The notes under the pieces: generated by a model | What the model saw: only the letters and a program-made list of their open reading frames with translations | The model's database searches: none | What the model was told of the DNA's origin: nothing | Shown here: in pieces, positions 43,351 to 52,220 of the stretch | How the letters are laid out: each line of letters starts with the position of its first letter | Numbering within the stretch: the first letter of the stretch is position 1 | Program-made: the position numbers and the translations under genes | Source of the DNA: Bacillus ndiopicus | Lineage (GTDB): Bacteria > Bacillota > Bacilli > Bacillales_A > Planococcaceae | DNA: 64,000 nt | Direction of reading: 5' to 3' | NCBI RefSeq assembly: GCF_000612805.1 | Contig: NZ_HG964404.1 | Coordinates: forward strand, 459,091 to 523,090

Positions 43351-45822
43351 TTATTCCACTAGCTCCTGTGATAATACTTTCCGACTTATCCAAAAGCCTT
43401 GTACAGTAAATGTCAGCACAACGAGTAAAACAAATAACAGGCTCGCCTTGACTAACAATGAATAATTAAACACTACTCCGCCACTATCTACCAAGCCAAG
43501 CAATCTCGTAAATGTAACACCTAAAATGATGCCTACTGCAAGCCCATATAAAATAAAGGCAAGCACTTGCGATAAAATTAATTTGACCAAGCCATTCGGT
43601 GACAGCCCAATAAGACGTTGAATAGCATAATCCATACGCTTATGATGAATCATATGCATTAACACTTGAATAACACCTAGGCATGTACCAACAAAAATCA
43701 CAATTAATACACCAATAAATAAGCTCCAGCGCTGATAATACATATCCTCATTTTCTTGCACAAAAGAATCATAATCCAATGTAACAAGCGCCGGCCAACG
43801 TTCATATAAAAAACTGATTTCTTGTAATGTTTGCGGAGTATTGTCTGTTTCAATCATAATATCTTTCACAATCATTTCAGGATCATGTGCAACCACTTCA
43901 GATGACCAATCAAAATAAACCTCTATTCCCCTTCCTTTTCCAGGAATAATTCCAACTATTTCGACTGGCTTTACATTTAATTTTTCGATGCTCTGGTAAT
44001 CATCGCTCCAAATACCAACAGGCAGCCTATCCCCTATTTTTAGAGCTTTTTCCTTCGCGAATTCTTCCGTTACAACAGCCCTGTTACTTACATCATCCTC
44101 TACGATAGTTATCCCTTCTGATGTCATTAAAACTTGAAGGTTAGTAGCCTCGATAATACTCAAATACCAACTTTTATTATGGAAAAAATAGATGCTTGCA
44201 GTTACGCTACGTGCATAGGCATTCTGGACAGAAGACAATGCCTTGATTTCGTCAACAATTTGATAGCTAAAGGTCGGGTCTTGTAAATCATTTTTCACGA
44301 CAACCGGTGCTTCAAACATAAAATTGAAATACTTCTCATTATTTGCTTGATTGCTCATAAATAAAGTCGTGCCAAAAATTAAAATCATCATCATCCCAAT
44401 CATGCTTAAAATAATCGGCATGTTTTTACGAATTTGTGGCATAAGCTGCTGGCAAGCTAAATAAGCTTCTTTTCCAAATACCATTCTGATTGGCTGTAAC
44501 GCTAATTTCAGTAACGAGCTAAATACATAAGGTACTAATAATAAAACAAGCATGGTCGAGAGTATCGTACCCATCAAAATAGCAGAAGCATGCTGTGCCT
44601 CACTGCTTTTATTTGCGTAAGCTCCCAAGAAGGAAAGCAATGCAAAAAAAGCGATAGCAACGATAATAAATAACTTCACTTTCGTCATGCGGAAGGATGT
44701 TTCTTCATTTTCTACTGCAATTTGCAATGGTAATAACTTCATGCTCCTCTTCATTTGCCATTGAATTGCAATAAAAATAATAGCAGAAAAAACGACCATG
44801 ATAATAAATGCTAATAAAATAGGAAACTCTGTTTTTGCGGGTGGTAGATGCATTTTCTCAACAAGGGTTGGCAATGCAAATTTAATAATCGCTAAGCTAA
44901 ATAAACTGCCACTGACAACACCTGCAGCTAATATCGTTAATAATTGCATTTGTACAATTTTTCCCACTTGCTTTTTCGATGCTCCAAGCGCTCGTAATAC
45001 CATCAATTGCTCCTTTAGTTTCACGAGTACAAGCTGGAAGGCTGATATTAATAAAACAATCGTAATTAATAAAACGAAAAAGGAAAGCACAATGATAAAT
45101 ACCATTAATGCTTGAAAATTCGCTTTGACATAATCGTATTCATTAACAATATCGACACGCAGCTCCTCATCCAACTGAAATAATTGCGCCGTTACTTCTT
45201 TTACGGGTATCTTTTTATCAATATCAAGGAGTGCATACAGGCCCTCGCCTTCTACACGGGAGGTTGAAATCGCCTTTGCTGTCGCATGTGCAAGTATCAC
45301 TAATTCCACATCGGATGCACCAGGTAATGGAGTTATAACTTCAACAATTGTATATGGTTGAAATTCAATTAACAGCGTATCGCCAACCTCTTTGTCAAAT
45401 AGCTTCGCGATTTTTTGAGAAATGACAACCTCATCTGACCCAATATTTTGCTCGTAGTGATAGCGACTTTTCGCAAGTGCATCATTGTGTGCCCCAACCG
45501 TATAGACAAAAGTTCTCTTTCCCTCAACATTCGTGTGCGTCAAATGAATCGGCGATACCGTTGTAATTCCATCGATTGCTTTCATGCTTGCAATTTGTTC
45601 TGAACTTAGCCATTTTGATTGCTCTGGGTCATAGCCTACGTATATTTCTGCCTCGCCGAACAATGCATTTATATCTTCCTGTAGTTTTGTTTTTCCATTC
45701 CAAATATACATCGTCATTGTCATGATTAAGCAAATCGATAATGTAATAATCATCACACTCATAATGATTTGCTTAGAGGCTGCTCGATAAAGCTTTAATG
45801 CAATCGCTCGTAAATTAAACAT
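43351..45822 (-). CDS. ABC transporter permease, two FtsX domains
   Basis: 823 residues with an N-terminal membrane helix, a large extracytoplasmic domain, a three-helix FtsX unit around 235-360 (VLVKLKEQLMVLRALGASKKQVG), a second helix and extracytoplasmic domain, and a second FtsX unit at the C-terminus (RMDYAIQRLIGLSPNGL). This is the layout of large MacB/BceB-like permeases. The start overlaps the ATPase gene by 1 bp. It probably moves or senses a cell-envelope compound rather than importing nutrients. Confidence 0.87.
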   Translation of the reverse strand: MFNLRAIALKLYRAASKQIIMSVMIITLSICLIMTMTMYIWNGKTKLQEDINALFGEAEIYVGYDPEQSKWLSSEQIASMKAIDGITTVSPIHLTHTNVEGKRTFVYTVGAHNDALAKSRYHYEQNIGSDEVVISQKIAKLFDKEVGDTLLIEFQPYTIVEVITPLPGASDVELVILAHATAKAISTSRVEGEGLYALLDIDKKIPVKEVTAQLFQLDEELRVDIVNEYDYVKANFQALMVFIIVLSFFVLLITIVLLISAFQLVLVKLKEQLMVLRALGASKKQVGKIVQMQLLTILAAGVVSGSLFSLAIIKFALPTLVEKMHLPPAKTEFPILLAFIIMVVFSAIIFIAIQWQMKRSMKLLPLQIAVENEETSFRMTKVKLFIIVAIAFFALLSFLGAYANKSSEAQHASAILMGTILSTMLVLLLVPYVFSSLLKLALQPIRMVFGKEAYLACQQLMPQIRKNMPIILSMIGMMMILIFGTTLFMSNQANNEKYFNFMFEAPVVVKNDLQDPTFSYQIVDEIKALSSVQNAYARSVTASIYFFHNKSWYLSIIEATNLQVLMTSEGITIVEDDVSNRAVVTEEFAKEKALKIGDRLPVGIWSDDYQSIEKLNVKPVEIVGIIPGKGRGIEVYFDWSSEVVAHDPEMIVKDIMIETDNTPQTLQEISFLYERWPALVTLDYDSFVQENEDMYYQRWSLFIGVLIVIFVGTCLGVIQVLMHMIHHKRMDYAIQRLIGLSPNGLVKLILSQVLAFILYGLAVGIILGVTFTRLLGLVDSGGVVFNYSLLVKASLLFVLLVVLTFTVQGFWISRKVLSQELVE

Positions 45823-46634
45823 TATCGCTCACCTCTGGAAATCAGCTTAAACTTCGCTAAAATCGCATCTAAATCTTGCTCAGTTTGTTCATTTTGATAG
45901 GAATCGACAATCGCTCCATCATGGAAAAATAGCACACGATTTGCAAACGTTGCAACGTATGGATCATGCGTTACAAGTAAAATTGTTTGCCCAGCGCGCT
46001 GAATATCGACTAATAATTTCAAAATATCGTCTGTTGTATTTACATCAAGCGCACCAGTTGGTTCATCCGCAAGTAAAATCGGTGGTTTGGCAATCATTGC
46101 TCTTGCAATTGCTACTCGCTGCTTTTGCCCACCTGATAACTCATTTGGTCGGTGCTTGCGCCAATCAAAAATGCCCAATTGCTGCATCATTTCATTTACA
46201 CGAATTTTTATTTCCTTGCTTGGCACATCATTTAAAATCAAGGGCAGTGCTATATTATCCTCCACATTTAAATCCTTTAATAAATGGAATGACTGAAAAA
46301 TAAAGCCGATATTCTCTTTGCGGAAATTGGATGCTTTCGGCTCCTTATAAATTTCATTGGCCTCTTGCCCGAATAAAAAAATCGTGCCGCTCGTTGGTTC
46401 ATCAATTGCGCTAATCATATTTAATAATGTGCTTTTACCCGAGCCACTGGTCCCCATAATTGCGACCATCTCACCTTGATAAATCGTACAATGTATATTT
46501 TTTAACGCGTTTACTTCATGCGTTTTTTGCTTAAAAACCTTGGACATATCGTCAATACGCAATACCTCTGTTAGCTTTGTTTGAGGTACTGGAATTTTAT
46601 CAATTATTTTTTTCAACGGATTTAACCCACTCAT
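45822..46634 (-). CDS. ABC transporter ATP-binding protein (MacB/LolD type)
   Basis: 270 residues: Walker A MGTSGSGKSTLLNM, Q-loop IFQSFHLLKDLNVEDNIALPL, signature LSGGQKQRVAIARA, Walker B ILLADEPTGALD and H-loop VTHDP. The N-terminal extension of about 30 residues is unusual. The ATG at 46634 has AAAAGGGG and overlaps the sigma gene's last 35 bp, coupling transporter synthesis to the sigma factor. Confidence 0.93.
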   Translation of the reverse strand: MSGLNPLKKIIDKIPVPQTKLTEVLRIDDMSKVFKQKTHEVNALKNIHCTIYQGEMVAIMGTSGSGKSTLLNMISAIDEPTSGTIFLFGQEANEIYKEPKASNFRKENIGFIFQSFHLLKDLNVEDNIALPLILNDVPSKEIKIRVNEMMQQLGIFDWRKHRPNELSGGQKQRVAIARAMIAKPPILLADEPTGALDVNTTDDILKLLVDIQRAGQTILLVTHDPYVATFANRVLFFHDGAIVDSYQNEQTEQDLDAILAKFKLISRGER

Positions 46635-47166
46635 CTATGTACGCCCCTTTTAATTGTTGTCGCAGTCGCTGTAGCCCTCTACGAATATTTGTTTTTACCG
46701 TACCTTCAGGACAAGCTAATATTTCAGCAATCTCCCGAACTGTATAATCTTGATAAAAACGCAAGAGCAACACTGTTTTATATTTTTCCTCAAGGCTAGC
46801 TAACGCCTGCCAAAGATCAAATTCCTCTTCCAGCCTTTCATGCGGTGTGGCTTCCAGTAAATCAAATGTTTGTGGCTCTGTTAATTCGGTATGTTGGTAT
46901 TTCGTTATGTATGTTTTGCTGCAATTAATTACGATTCTCGTCATCCAAGTTGTAAAATACTGTGGCTCCTTCAGCTTCGGTAGCCCTTCATAAGCACGAA
47001 TGATAGCCTGTTGAAAGATATCAACAGCATCATTTTCATTTTGCACATATACATATGCCATGCGATAAAGTTGTTTTTGTAGCGGCTTTATTAAATCGTA
47101 AAAGGCTTGTTCATCCCCATTTTGCGCTTTTTCTACTAAGCTATTTTGTAAATTAGTAATGCTCAA
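46600..47166 (-). CDS. ECF-type RNA polymerase sigma factor
   Basis: 188 residues with sigma region 2 (DAVDIFQQAIIRAYEGLPKL and YFTTWMTRIVINC, about 45-85) and region 4 (LRFYQDYTVREIAEILACPEGTVKTNIRRGLQRLRQQL, 130-170). No anti-sigma gene is next to it; an ABC transporter overlaps it instead. Start called as TTG 47166, though AAGGAGG is only 2 nt away, so the exact start is uncertain. Likely targets are the two genes upstream that carry sigma-X-like promoters. A weak ECF-like TGAATC-N17-AGTCTA lies at 47184-47212 before it. Confidence 0.88.
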   Translation of the reverse strand: MSITNLQNSLVEKAQNGDEQAFYDLIKPLQKQLYRMAYVYVQNENDAVDIFQQAIIRAYEGLPKLKEPQYFTTWMTRIVINCSKTYITKYQHTELTEPQTFDLLEATPHERLEEEFDLWQALASLEEKYKTVLLLRFYQDYTVREIAEILACPEGTVKTNIRRGLQRLRQQLKGAYIDEWVKSVEKNN

Positions 47167-47225
47167 CGCCTCCTTCCACCTATTAGACTCTCAAATTATG
47201 TATTTCGATTCAAATTTTTCGTATT

Positions 47226-47261
47226 AAAAAAGACATTTTACAGTATTAATAACTGTAAAAT
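47226..47261 (-). terminator. Terminator after secreted paralogue 1
   Basis: ATTTTACAG pairs with CTGTAAAAT, followed by CTTTTTT on the minus strand. Confidence 0.8.
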
Positions 47262-47280
47262 GCCATTTCTTTTGGTAAGC

Positions 47281-48729
47281 TTATTGCGCGTTACGTAAAA
47301 TGTAGATTAAATCTTGTTGTACGTATGTTTTGTCTTTCTCTAATAATGCTGGTGCCTCATCAAATGTTTTCTTTACACCGTTATCTGTATACTCTTTTTG
47401 ACCACGTGTAATCTCATATGAAAGGTCGCCTTTTGTAATGATTGCACCTTTACCATTTGATTTTACTGTGAAGCCAAAGTACTCTGCTAAATCACGTAGT
47501 GGCACCATATTTACGCCATTTACTTCATAGCTATCTTGTGCGATTAATCCTGGTAGCACATCTAAAATTTGAATAGCTGGTTCTGGCGCAACTACCGGTG
47601 CTCCTTCACCTAATACAATTATTTTTGATGGATATGTTTGGGAAGGAATGCTTGCTGTTGCGATTGTATAAAATACAAGCGATTGCTTGTCAACGATAGC
47701 ATCCTTCGTTAATTTCTCACCAAGTAAGTTTGTGATCTCTGTCTTATCTGTAATGTTTAATTTTAAAGTAATCTCGTGATTTAAGAAGTCTGCATCATAT
47801 GTGCCTACTTCCGCGATTCCTGCACCCTCCGTTTGTACAATAATCGCTTCTGGCGTATATTGTGGTGGGTAAATGTAGATAACAGGCTTATTCATATTAA
47901 CAAAAGCTTCAAACTTCATACCTTTTTTCAATTCTATTTTTTTACCTGTATTATCAAGTATTACTGTCTCTTTATCTACTGTTAAGCTGAATGGCTGTTC
48001 TTTATCTTCAATTACTAGTAATTGCGTGCCGTTTTCACGTGCTACAATATCAGTAATTTCGCCCGCGAATTTTTCAAAGTTCGGCACTTCCTCTGCTGGC
48101 ACAACTTCTTCAGCATCTGTCGCTTTATTTTCTAACACGATTACGCTAAATGGATTTGTTTGTGCTGGAATGCTGAATGTTGCTGGTCCATAAAAGACAA
48201 GTGCTTCTTTACCAACGATATCTTCTTTCTTTAATTGCTCACCAGCTAAGTTTGTAATTTGTGATTCCTCTGATAAATTAAGCTTTAATGTATTTTCTTT
48301 GTTGACGAAATCTTTATCGAATGTCCCAACTTCTGCAATGCCCATATCGCTTGTTTCCACTACTACTACATCTGGATTGTATTGTGGTGGGTAGATCATT
48401 AACATCGGTTTATTTTTGCTAACGAATGCAGTAAATTGTAAGCCTTCTTTTAGCTCTGCTTTTTTGCCTGTATTATCTAAAACAAGTGTACCTTCTTCAA
48501 GCGCCAATGAGAATGTTTCGTCACCTTGCTCGATTGTTGTGAATAAAGTGCCGTTGTCACGCTTTTCAATTTTTCCTAATTTACCTGTTAGCTTTGTGAA
48601 GTTTGTTGCCACTTCCTCTTTTACTTCCTTTGAAGTTGGCTCTGCTTTATCTTGTGCGAATGCTAACGGTGCTGCGATTGCACTCGTTGCTAAAGTTGCT
48701 GTTAATGCCATTGTCATTGCTTTTTTCAT
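47281..48729 (-). CDS. Secreted repeat protein with stalk-like C-terminal domain, paralogue 1
   Basis: 482 residues: signal peptide with cleavage near AFA-QDK, then two homologous units of about 165 residues. Each unit has FTKLTGKLGKIEKR- or FAGEITDIVARE-like starts, LDNTGKK, IYPPQY and a final FSIPAQT/ASIPSQT. A C-terminal domain follows with VNGVNMVPLRDLAEYFGFTV, the pattern of copper-amine-oxidase-N/stalk domains. No membrane anchor, so it is released or wall-bound. Preceded by an ECF promoter; the second copy lies directly upstream. Function unknown. Confidence 0.78.
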   Translation of the reverse strand: MKKAMTMALTATLATSAIAAPLAFAQDKAEPTSKEVKEEVATNFTKLTGKLGKIEKRDNGTLFTTIEQGDETFSLALEEGTLVLDNTGKKAELKEGLQFTAFVSKNKPMLMIYPPQYNPDVVVVETSDMGIAEVGTFDKDFVNKENTLKLNLSEESQITNLAGEQLKKEDIVGKEALVFYGPATFSIPAQTNPFSVIVLENKATDAEEVVPAEEVPNFEKFAGEITDIVARENGTQLLVIEDKEQPFSLTVDKETVILDNTGKKIELKKGMKFEAFVNMNKPVIYIYPPQYTPEAIIVQTEGAGIAEVGTYDADFLNHEITLKLNITDKTEITNLLGEKLTKDAIVDKQSLVFYTIATASIPSQTYPSKIIVLGEGAPVVAPEPAIQILDVLPGLIAQDSYEVNGVNMVPLRDLAEYFGFTVKSNGKGAIITKGDLSYEITRGQKEYTDNGVKKTFDEAPALLEKDKTYVQQDLIYILRNAQ

Positions 48730-48763
48730 AAAATATCTCTCCTTTAAAATCGTTTCACAGTAT

Positions 48764-48791
48764 TAGTCGTGCCATATTCAAAAAGGTTACA
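48764..48791 (-). promoter_or_regulatory. ECF (sigma-X-like) promoter of secreted paralogue 1
   Basis: On the minus strand TGTAAC, 16 bp, CGACTA, about 35 bp before the ATG. This matches sigma-X-type promoters (TGTAAC...CGAC) and is almost identical to the promoter of paralogue 2. Confidence 0.75.
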
Positions 48792-48823
48792 AAAAAAATA
48801 AAAATTATTATGTTAAAAAAATA

Positions 48824-48857
48824 AAAGGTATTCTACAATTGCTTGTAGAATACCTTT
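48824..48857 (-). terminator. Terminator after secreted paralogue 2
   Basis: AAAGGTATTCTACAA pairs perfectly with TTGTAGAATACCTTT. Confidence 0.85.
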
Positions 48858-48938
48858 CCCTTTCATATTGGTTGGTAGCCTGCAAATGAAAGGTTTATAG
48901 CATTAAGTAGCGATTTCTCTACGTAATGTGTAAATTAT

Positions 48939-50369
48939 TTACTCACCACGTAAGCTATAAATAAACTCTTGTGGCACATAAGTTTTATTATTTTCCAATA
49001 ATGTTGGTGCTACTTCAAAATTTTTAATTGCACGGTTGTGAGAATATTCTTTTTGATCACGTGTAATTTCGTATGAAAGATTATCCTTTGTTAAAATTGC
49101 GCCTTTACCAGTTGATTTCACTGTAAAGCCTAAGCTCTCAGCTAAAACTCGTAACGGTACCATTTTTACACCATCGATTTCATAATGATCGCCTTCTATC
49201 ACTTCCGTTAAAATATCTGTAACTTCAATAGTAGGTGTTGTTTCTTCCTTATTTCCTAGTACGATTACTTTTGATGGTGTTGTTTGTGCTGGAATGCTCC
49301 TTGTTGAAATTGTATAAAATACTACGGCAACGTTTTCGGCGATATCCTCTTTTGTTAACTTCCCACCAGATGTGTTTGTAATAACCGTATCTTCAGCAAT
49401 GTTTAACTTTAAAGTGTTTTCTTTATTGACGAAGTTTTTATCAAAAGTACTTACATTTACAAAGCCGATTTCTTCCGTTTCAACAATGATTGCTTCTGGC
49501 GCATATTGTGGTGGATAAATTAAAATAGCTGGCTTTTTGCTATCTACAAATGCTGTAAATTTCATGCCTTTTTTCAATTCAACTTTTTTACCTGTATTGT
49601 CTAATATAACTGTGTCTTGATTGATAGCTAAATTGAATGGATTTTCTTTATCCCCGTTTGTTACTAATTGCGTACCATTCTCACGTGTCACGATATCGCT
49701 AATTTCACCTGTTCGTTCAATAAAATCAGTTGTTACTTCTTCTATCTCTTTTTCAATTTTAGCCGTTTCTAAAACAACTACATGAAATGGACTTGTTTGT
49801 GCTGGAATGCTGAATGTTGCTGGTCCATAAAAGACAAGCGCTTCCTTGCCAACGATATCCACTTTCTTTAATTGCTCACCAGCTAAGTTTGTAATTTGTG
49901 ATTCCTCTGATAAATTAAGCTTTAATGTGTTTTCTTTGTTAACGAAATCTTTATCGAATGTCCCAACTTCTACAATGCCCATATCGCTTGTTTCCACTAC
50001 TACTACATCTGGATTGTATTGTGGTGGGTAAATTGCTAGCATTGGCTTATTTTTGCTGACGAATGCAGTAAATTGTAAGCCTTCTTTTAGTTCTGCTTTT
50101 TTGCCTGTATTATCTAAAACAAGTGTACCTTCTTCCAACACTAATGAGAATGTTTCGTCACCTTGCTCGATTGTTGTGAATAAAGTACCGTTTTCACGCT
50201 TTTCGATTTTTCCTAATTTACCTGTTAGCTTTGTGAAGTTTGTTGCCACTTCCTCTTTCACTTCCTTTGAAGTTGGCTCTGCTTTATCTTGTGCGAATGC
50301 TAACGGTGCTGTGATTGCACTCGTTGCTAAAGTTGCTGTTAATGCCATTGTCATTGCTTTTTTCATCAT
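48939..50369 (-). CDS. Secreted repeat protein with stalk-like C-terminal domain, paralogue 2
   Basis: 476 residues with the same layout as paralogue 1: signal peptide, two repeat units, stalk-like domain (IDGVKMVPLRVLAESLGFTV). The first about 190 residues are nearly identical to paralogue 1 while the second half differs at many positions, suggesting recent duplication or gene conversion of the 5' half. AAAGGAGAG precedes the ATG. It is driven by its own ECF promoter and closed by its own terminator, so the two are separate transcripts. Confidence 0.78.
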   Translation of the reverse strand: MMKKAMTMALTATLATSAITAPLAFAQDKAEPTSKEVKEEVATNFTKLTGKLGKIEKRENGTLFTTIEQGDETFSLVLEEGTLVLDNTGKKAELKEGLQFTAFVSKNKPMLAIYPPQYNPDVVVVETSDMGIVEVGTFDKDFVNKENTLKLNLSEESQITNLAGEQLKKVDIVGKEALVFYGPATFSIPAQTSPFHVVVLETAKIEKEIEEVTTDFIERTGEISDIVTRENGTQLVTNGDKENPFNLAINQDTVILDNTGKKVELKKGMKFTAFVDSKKPAILIYPPQYAPEAIIVETEEIGFVNVSTFDKNFVNKENTLKLNIAEDTVITNTSGGKLTKEDIAENVAVVFYTISTRSIPAQTTPSKVIVLGNKEETTPTIEVTDILTEVIEGDHYEIDGVKMVPLRVLAESLGFTVKSTGKGAILTKDNLSYEITRDQKEYSHNRAIKNFEVAPTLLENNKTYVPQEFIYSLRGE

Positions 50370-50402
50370 TTATTACTCTCCTTTGAGAACGTTTCACAGT
50401 AT

Positions 50403-50430
50403 TAGTCGTAGCACATTCAAAAAGGTTACA
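50403..50430 (-). promoter_or_regulatory. ECF (sigma-X-like) promoter of secreted paralogue 2
   Basis: On the minus strand TGTAAC, 16 bp, CGACTA, the same layout as at 48764. It begins 14 bp after the stop of the MBL hydrolase gene. Confidence 0.75.
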
Positions 50431-50443
50431 AAAAAACTTCATT

Positions 50444-51253
50444 TTATTTTGCATCTTTTAAAATAGACGTTACGATATGTTGTGAATCCCACTCACCGCG
50501 CGAAAAACGAGTGATTGGATATTTTTTCGAAAACAGCGTTTGATTAATTTCCGCAGGTGTTAGACCTTGCTTATGAAGAGTAAGTGTTTTCTCTTGTAAT
50601 GTTAGTAAATAATCTTCCTTTGCCTGCAACGCTTTTCGACCATTTTTCAATAAGCCACCATGACAACAAAAAACATCCGCAAAATCATATGTTAAAACTT
50701 TTTGCAATGACTGAATGATTGTTGGAATGCTTTCATTTCTTAAAATAAGTCTCGTTTTGGTCATCACATATAAATCGCCTGTAAATAATTGACCTGTTTC
50801 TTTATTCAGTAGTGCTACATGGTCAATCGCATGCCCCGGTGTTTGAATAATATCCCAATCGGCTGTTTTCGATGAAAAAGTGCTGGCAAGTGGCTGTGCA
50901 TCAAAGGCTTTACGCGCACCCCAAAACACTTTACGATAAAATGGATATGCTGCTTTTTCTGCACATTCCTTTAATAGTGTTTTTTCAATATAAATAGGTA
51001 TACCCTGCTGTTGCAAAAAGGCCGCATTGCCCGAATGGTCTTCATGATGATGCGTTAATACGACTTGCTCAATGGGCTGCGCTTGTAAAAATGGCTGAAA
51101 TTGCTTACGCAAAGAATGCGCACCTGTATCAATACATAGACCATCCACGACATAGCTATAAACATTTAGCTGAACGCCTTGAAAAGCGACTGTACCATTA
51201 CCATAAATGACGCCATTTAATTCTCCTTGCTCGAAGTGTTTTTTTAATAGCAT
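50444..51253 (-). CDS. MBL-fold metallohydrolase
   Basis: 269 residues with THHHEDHSGN (HxHxDH), H in TPGHAIDHV, D in FTGDLYV and a late CCHGG histidine: a complete binuclear metal site. No signal peptide; the substrate is unknown. ATG 51253 with AAAGGGGAG is preferred over 51286. It is not similar in detail to the transposon-borne MBL protein. Confidence 0.88.
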   Translation of the reverse strand: MLLKKHFEQGELNGVIYGNGTVAFQGVQLNVYSYVVDGLCIDTGAHSLRKQFQPFLQAQPIEQVVLTHHHEDHSGNAAFLQQQGIPIYIEKTLLKECAEKAAYPFYRKVFWGARKAFDAQPLASTFSSKTADWDIIQTPGHAIDHVALLNKETGQLFTGDLYVMTKTRLILRNESIPTIIQSLQKVLTYDFADVFCCHGGLLKNGRKALQAKEDYLLTLQEKTLTLHKQGLTPAEINQTLFSKKYPITRFSRGEWDSQHIVTSILKDAK

Positions 51254-51301
51254 TTTATCTCCCCTTTGCAATGAACCGCCATTCATTTAATTTGTGAAAA
51301 G

Positions 51302-51337
51302 AAGCTGCTCAGAACATTTTCATTTCTGAACAGCTTG
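51302..51337 (-). terminator. Terminator after the sulfurtransferase gene
   Basis: AAGCTG-TCAGAA pairs with TTCTGA-CAGCTT, followed by CTTTTC on the minus strand. Confidence 0.75.
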
Positions 51338-51342
51338 ATTGA

Positions 51343-52149
51343 CTATTGATTGTCCCCTGTTTCTACATCATACGCAGTAATCCAATCACTATAGCTTCCT
51401 ACATACAAGCGCAATTGCTCATAGCCTGCCTCTGTAAGTACCGCAAATAGTGGTGATGCCGTTACACCAGAGCCACAATAGACAACCGTTTCCTCATCCT
51501 TTGATACTTTAGCTAATAGTTCCTCTGTTGGTGCAAGTGAAGCCCCTTTCTTCACCTGCTCCCAATCAAAGTTTTTCGCCGTCGGAATATGACCTGCAAT
51601 TGGATCGAGTGGCTCATGCTCCCCGCGGTAACGATTTGCTGCACGCGCATCAAGCAATATAGCTTGTTCTTTTCCATCTACAATATTTTTAACATTTTCA
51701 CGGCTAGCATACATTTGCTCCTGCCATTGTAATTCGAGAGCTGTCTCCGCAAATTCCTCCTGCGCTGTCGTCACTTCAAATTTTTCTGCCAATGCAGCAA
51801 AACCGCCATTCACAATGTAGACATGTGGAAAACCAGCAAGCTTTAACATATACCAAGCACGGGCTGCAAAGGGCATCCCACCTTGATCGTAAACATAAAT
51901 TACATCCTCATACTGCAAGCCGCTACGCTCAAATAACGATTGTAGCTGCTCCTTTGTCGGCATAGGATGGCGCCCTTCCTTGCTCGACATATTCGATAAG
52001 TCACGATTTAAATCCCAATAAATTGCTCCTGCGATATGACCTTCTGTAAATAATTGCTGACCTTCATCAGCATTTGTTAGTGAAAAACGCGTATCAATAA
52101 AACGAGCATTTTCTTGTACTTCATCCACCGTTACAAACACCTTTGCCAT
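51343..52149 (-). CDS. Two-domain sulfurtransferase (thiosulfate/3-mercaptopyruvate type)
   Basis: 268 residues with two rhodanese domains. The N-terminal one is inactive, with the usual IYWDLNRDLSNM. The C-terminal one has the catalytic cysteine in VVYCGSGVTAS; the CGSGVT loop resembles 3-mercaptopyruvate sulfurtransferases more than thiosulfate ones (CRKGVT). ATG 52149 with AAAGGGGAG chosen over 52212. It lies between dynA and the MBL gene. Confidence 0.87.
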   Translation of the reverse strand: MAKVFVTVDEVQENARFIDTRFSLTNADEGQQLFTEGHIAGAIYWDLNRDLSNMSSKEGRHPMPTKEQLQSLFERSGLQYEDVIYVYDQGGMPFAARAWYMLKLAGFPHVYIVNGGFAALAEKFEVTTAQEEFAETALELQWQEQMYASRENVKNIVDGKEQAILLDARAANRYRGEHEPLDPIAGHIPTAKNFDWEQVKKGASLAPTEELLAKVSKDEETVVYCGSGVTASPLFAVLTEAGYEQLRLYVGSYSDWITAYDVETGDNQ

Positions 52150-52220
52150 AAACAATTCTCCCCTTTTCGCGTATTCGTATATCGAACTAAAATGCTGCCC
52201 CCAGTGCGCCAAAAACTTGC

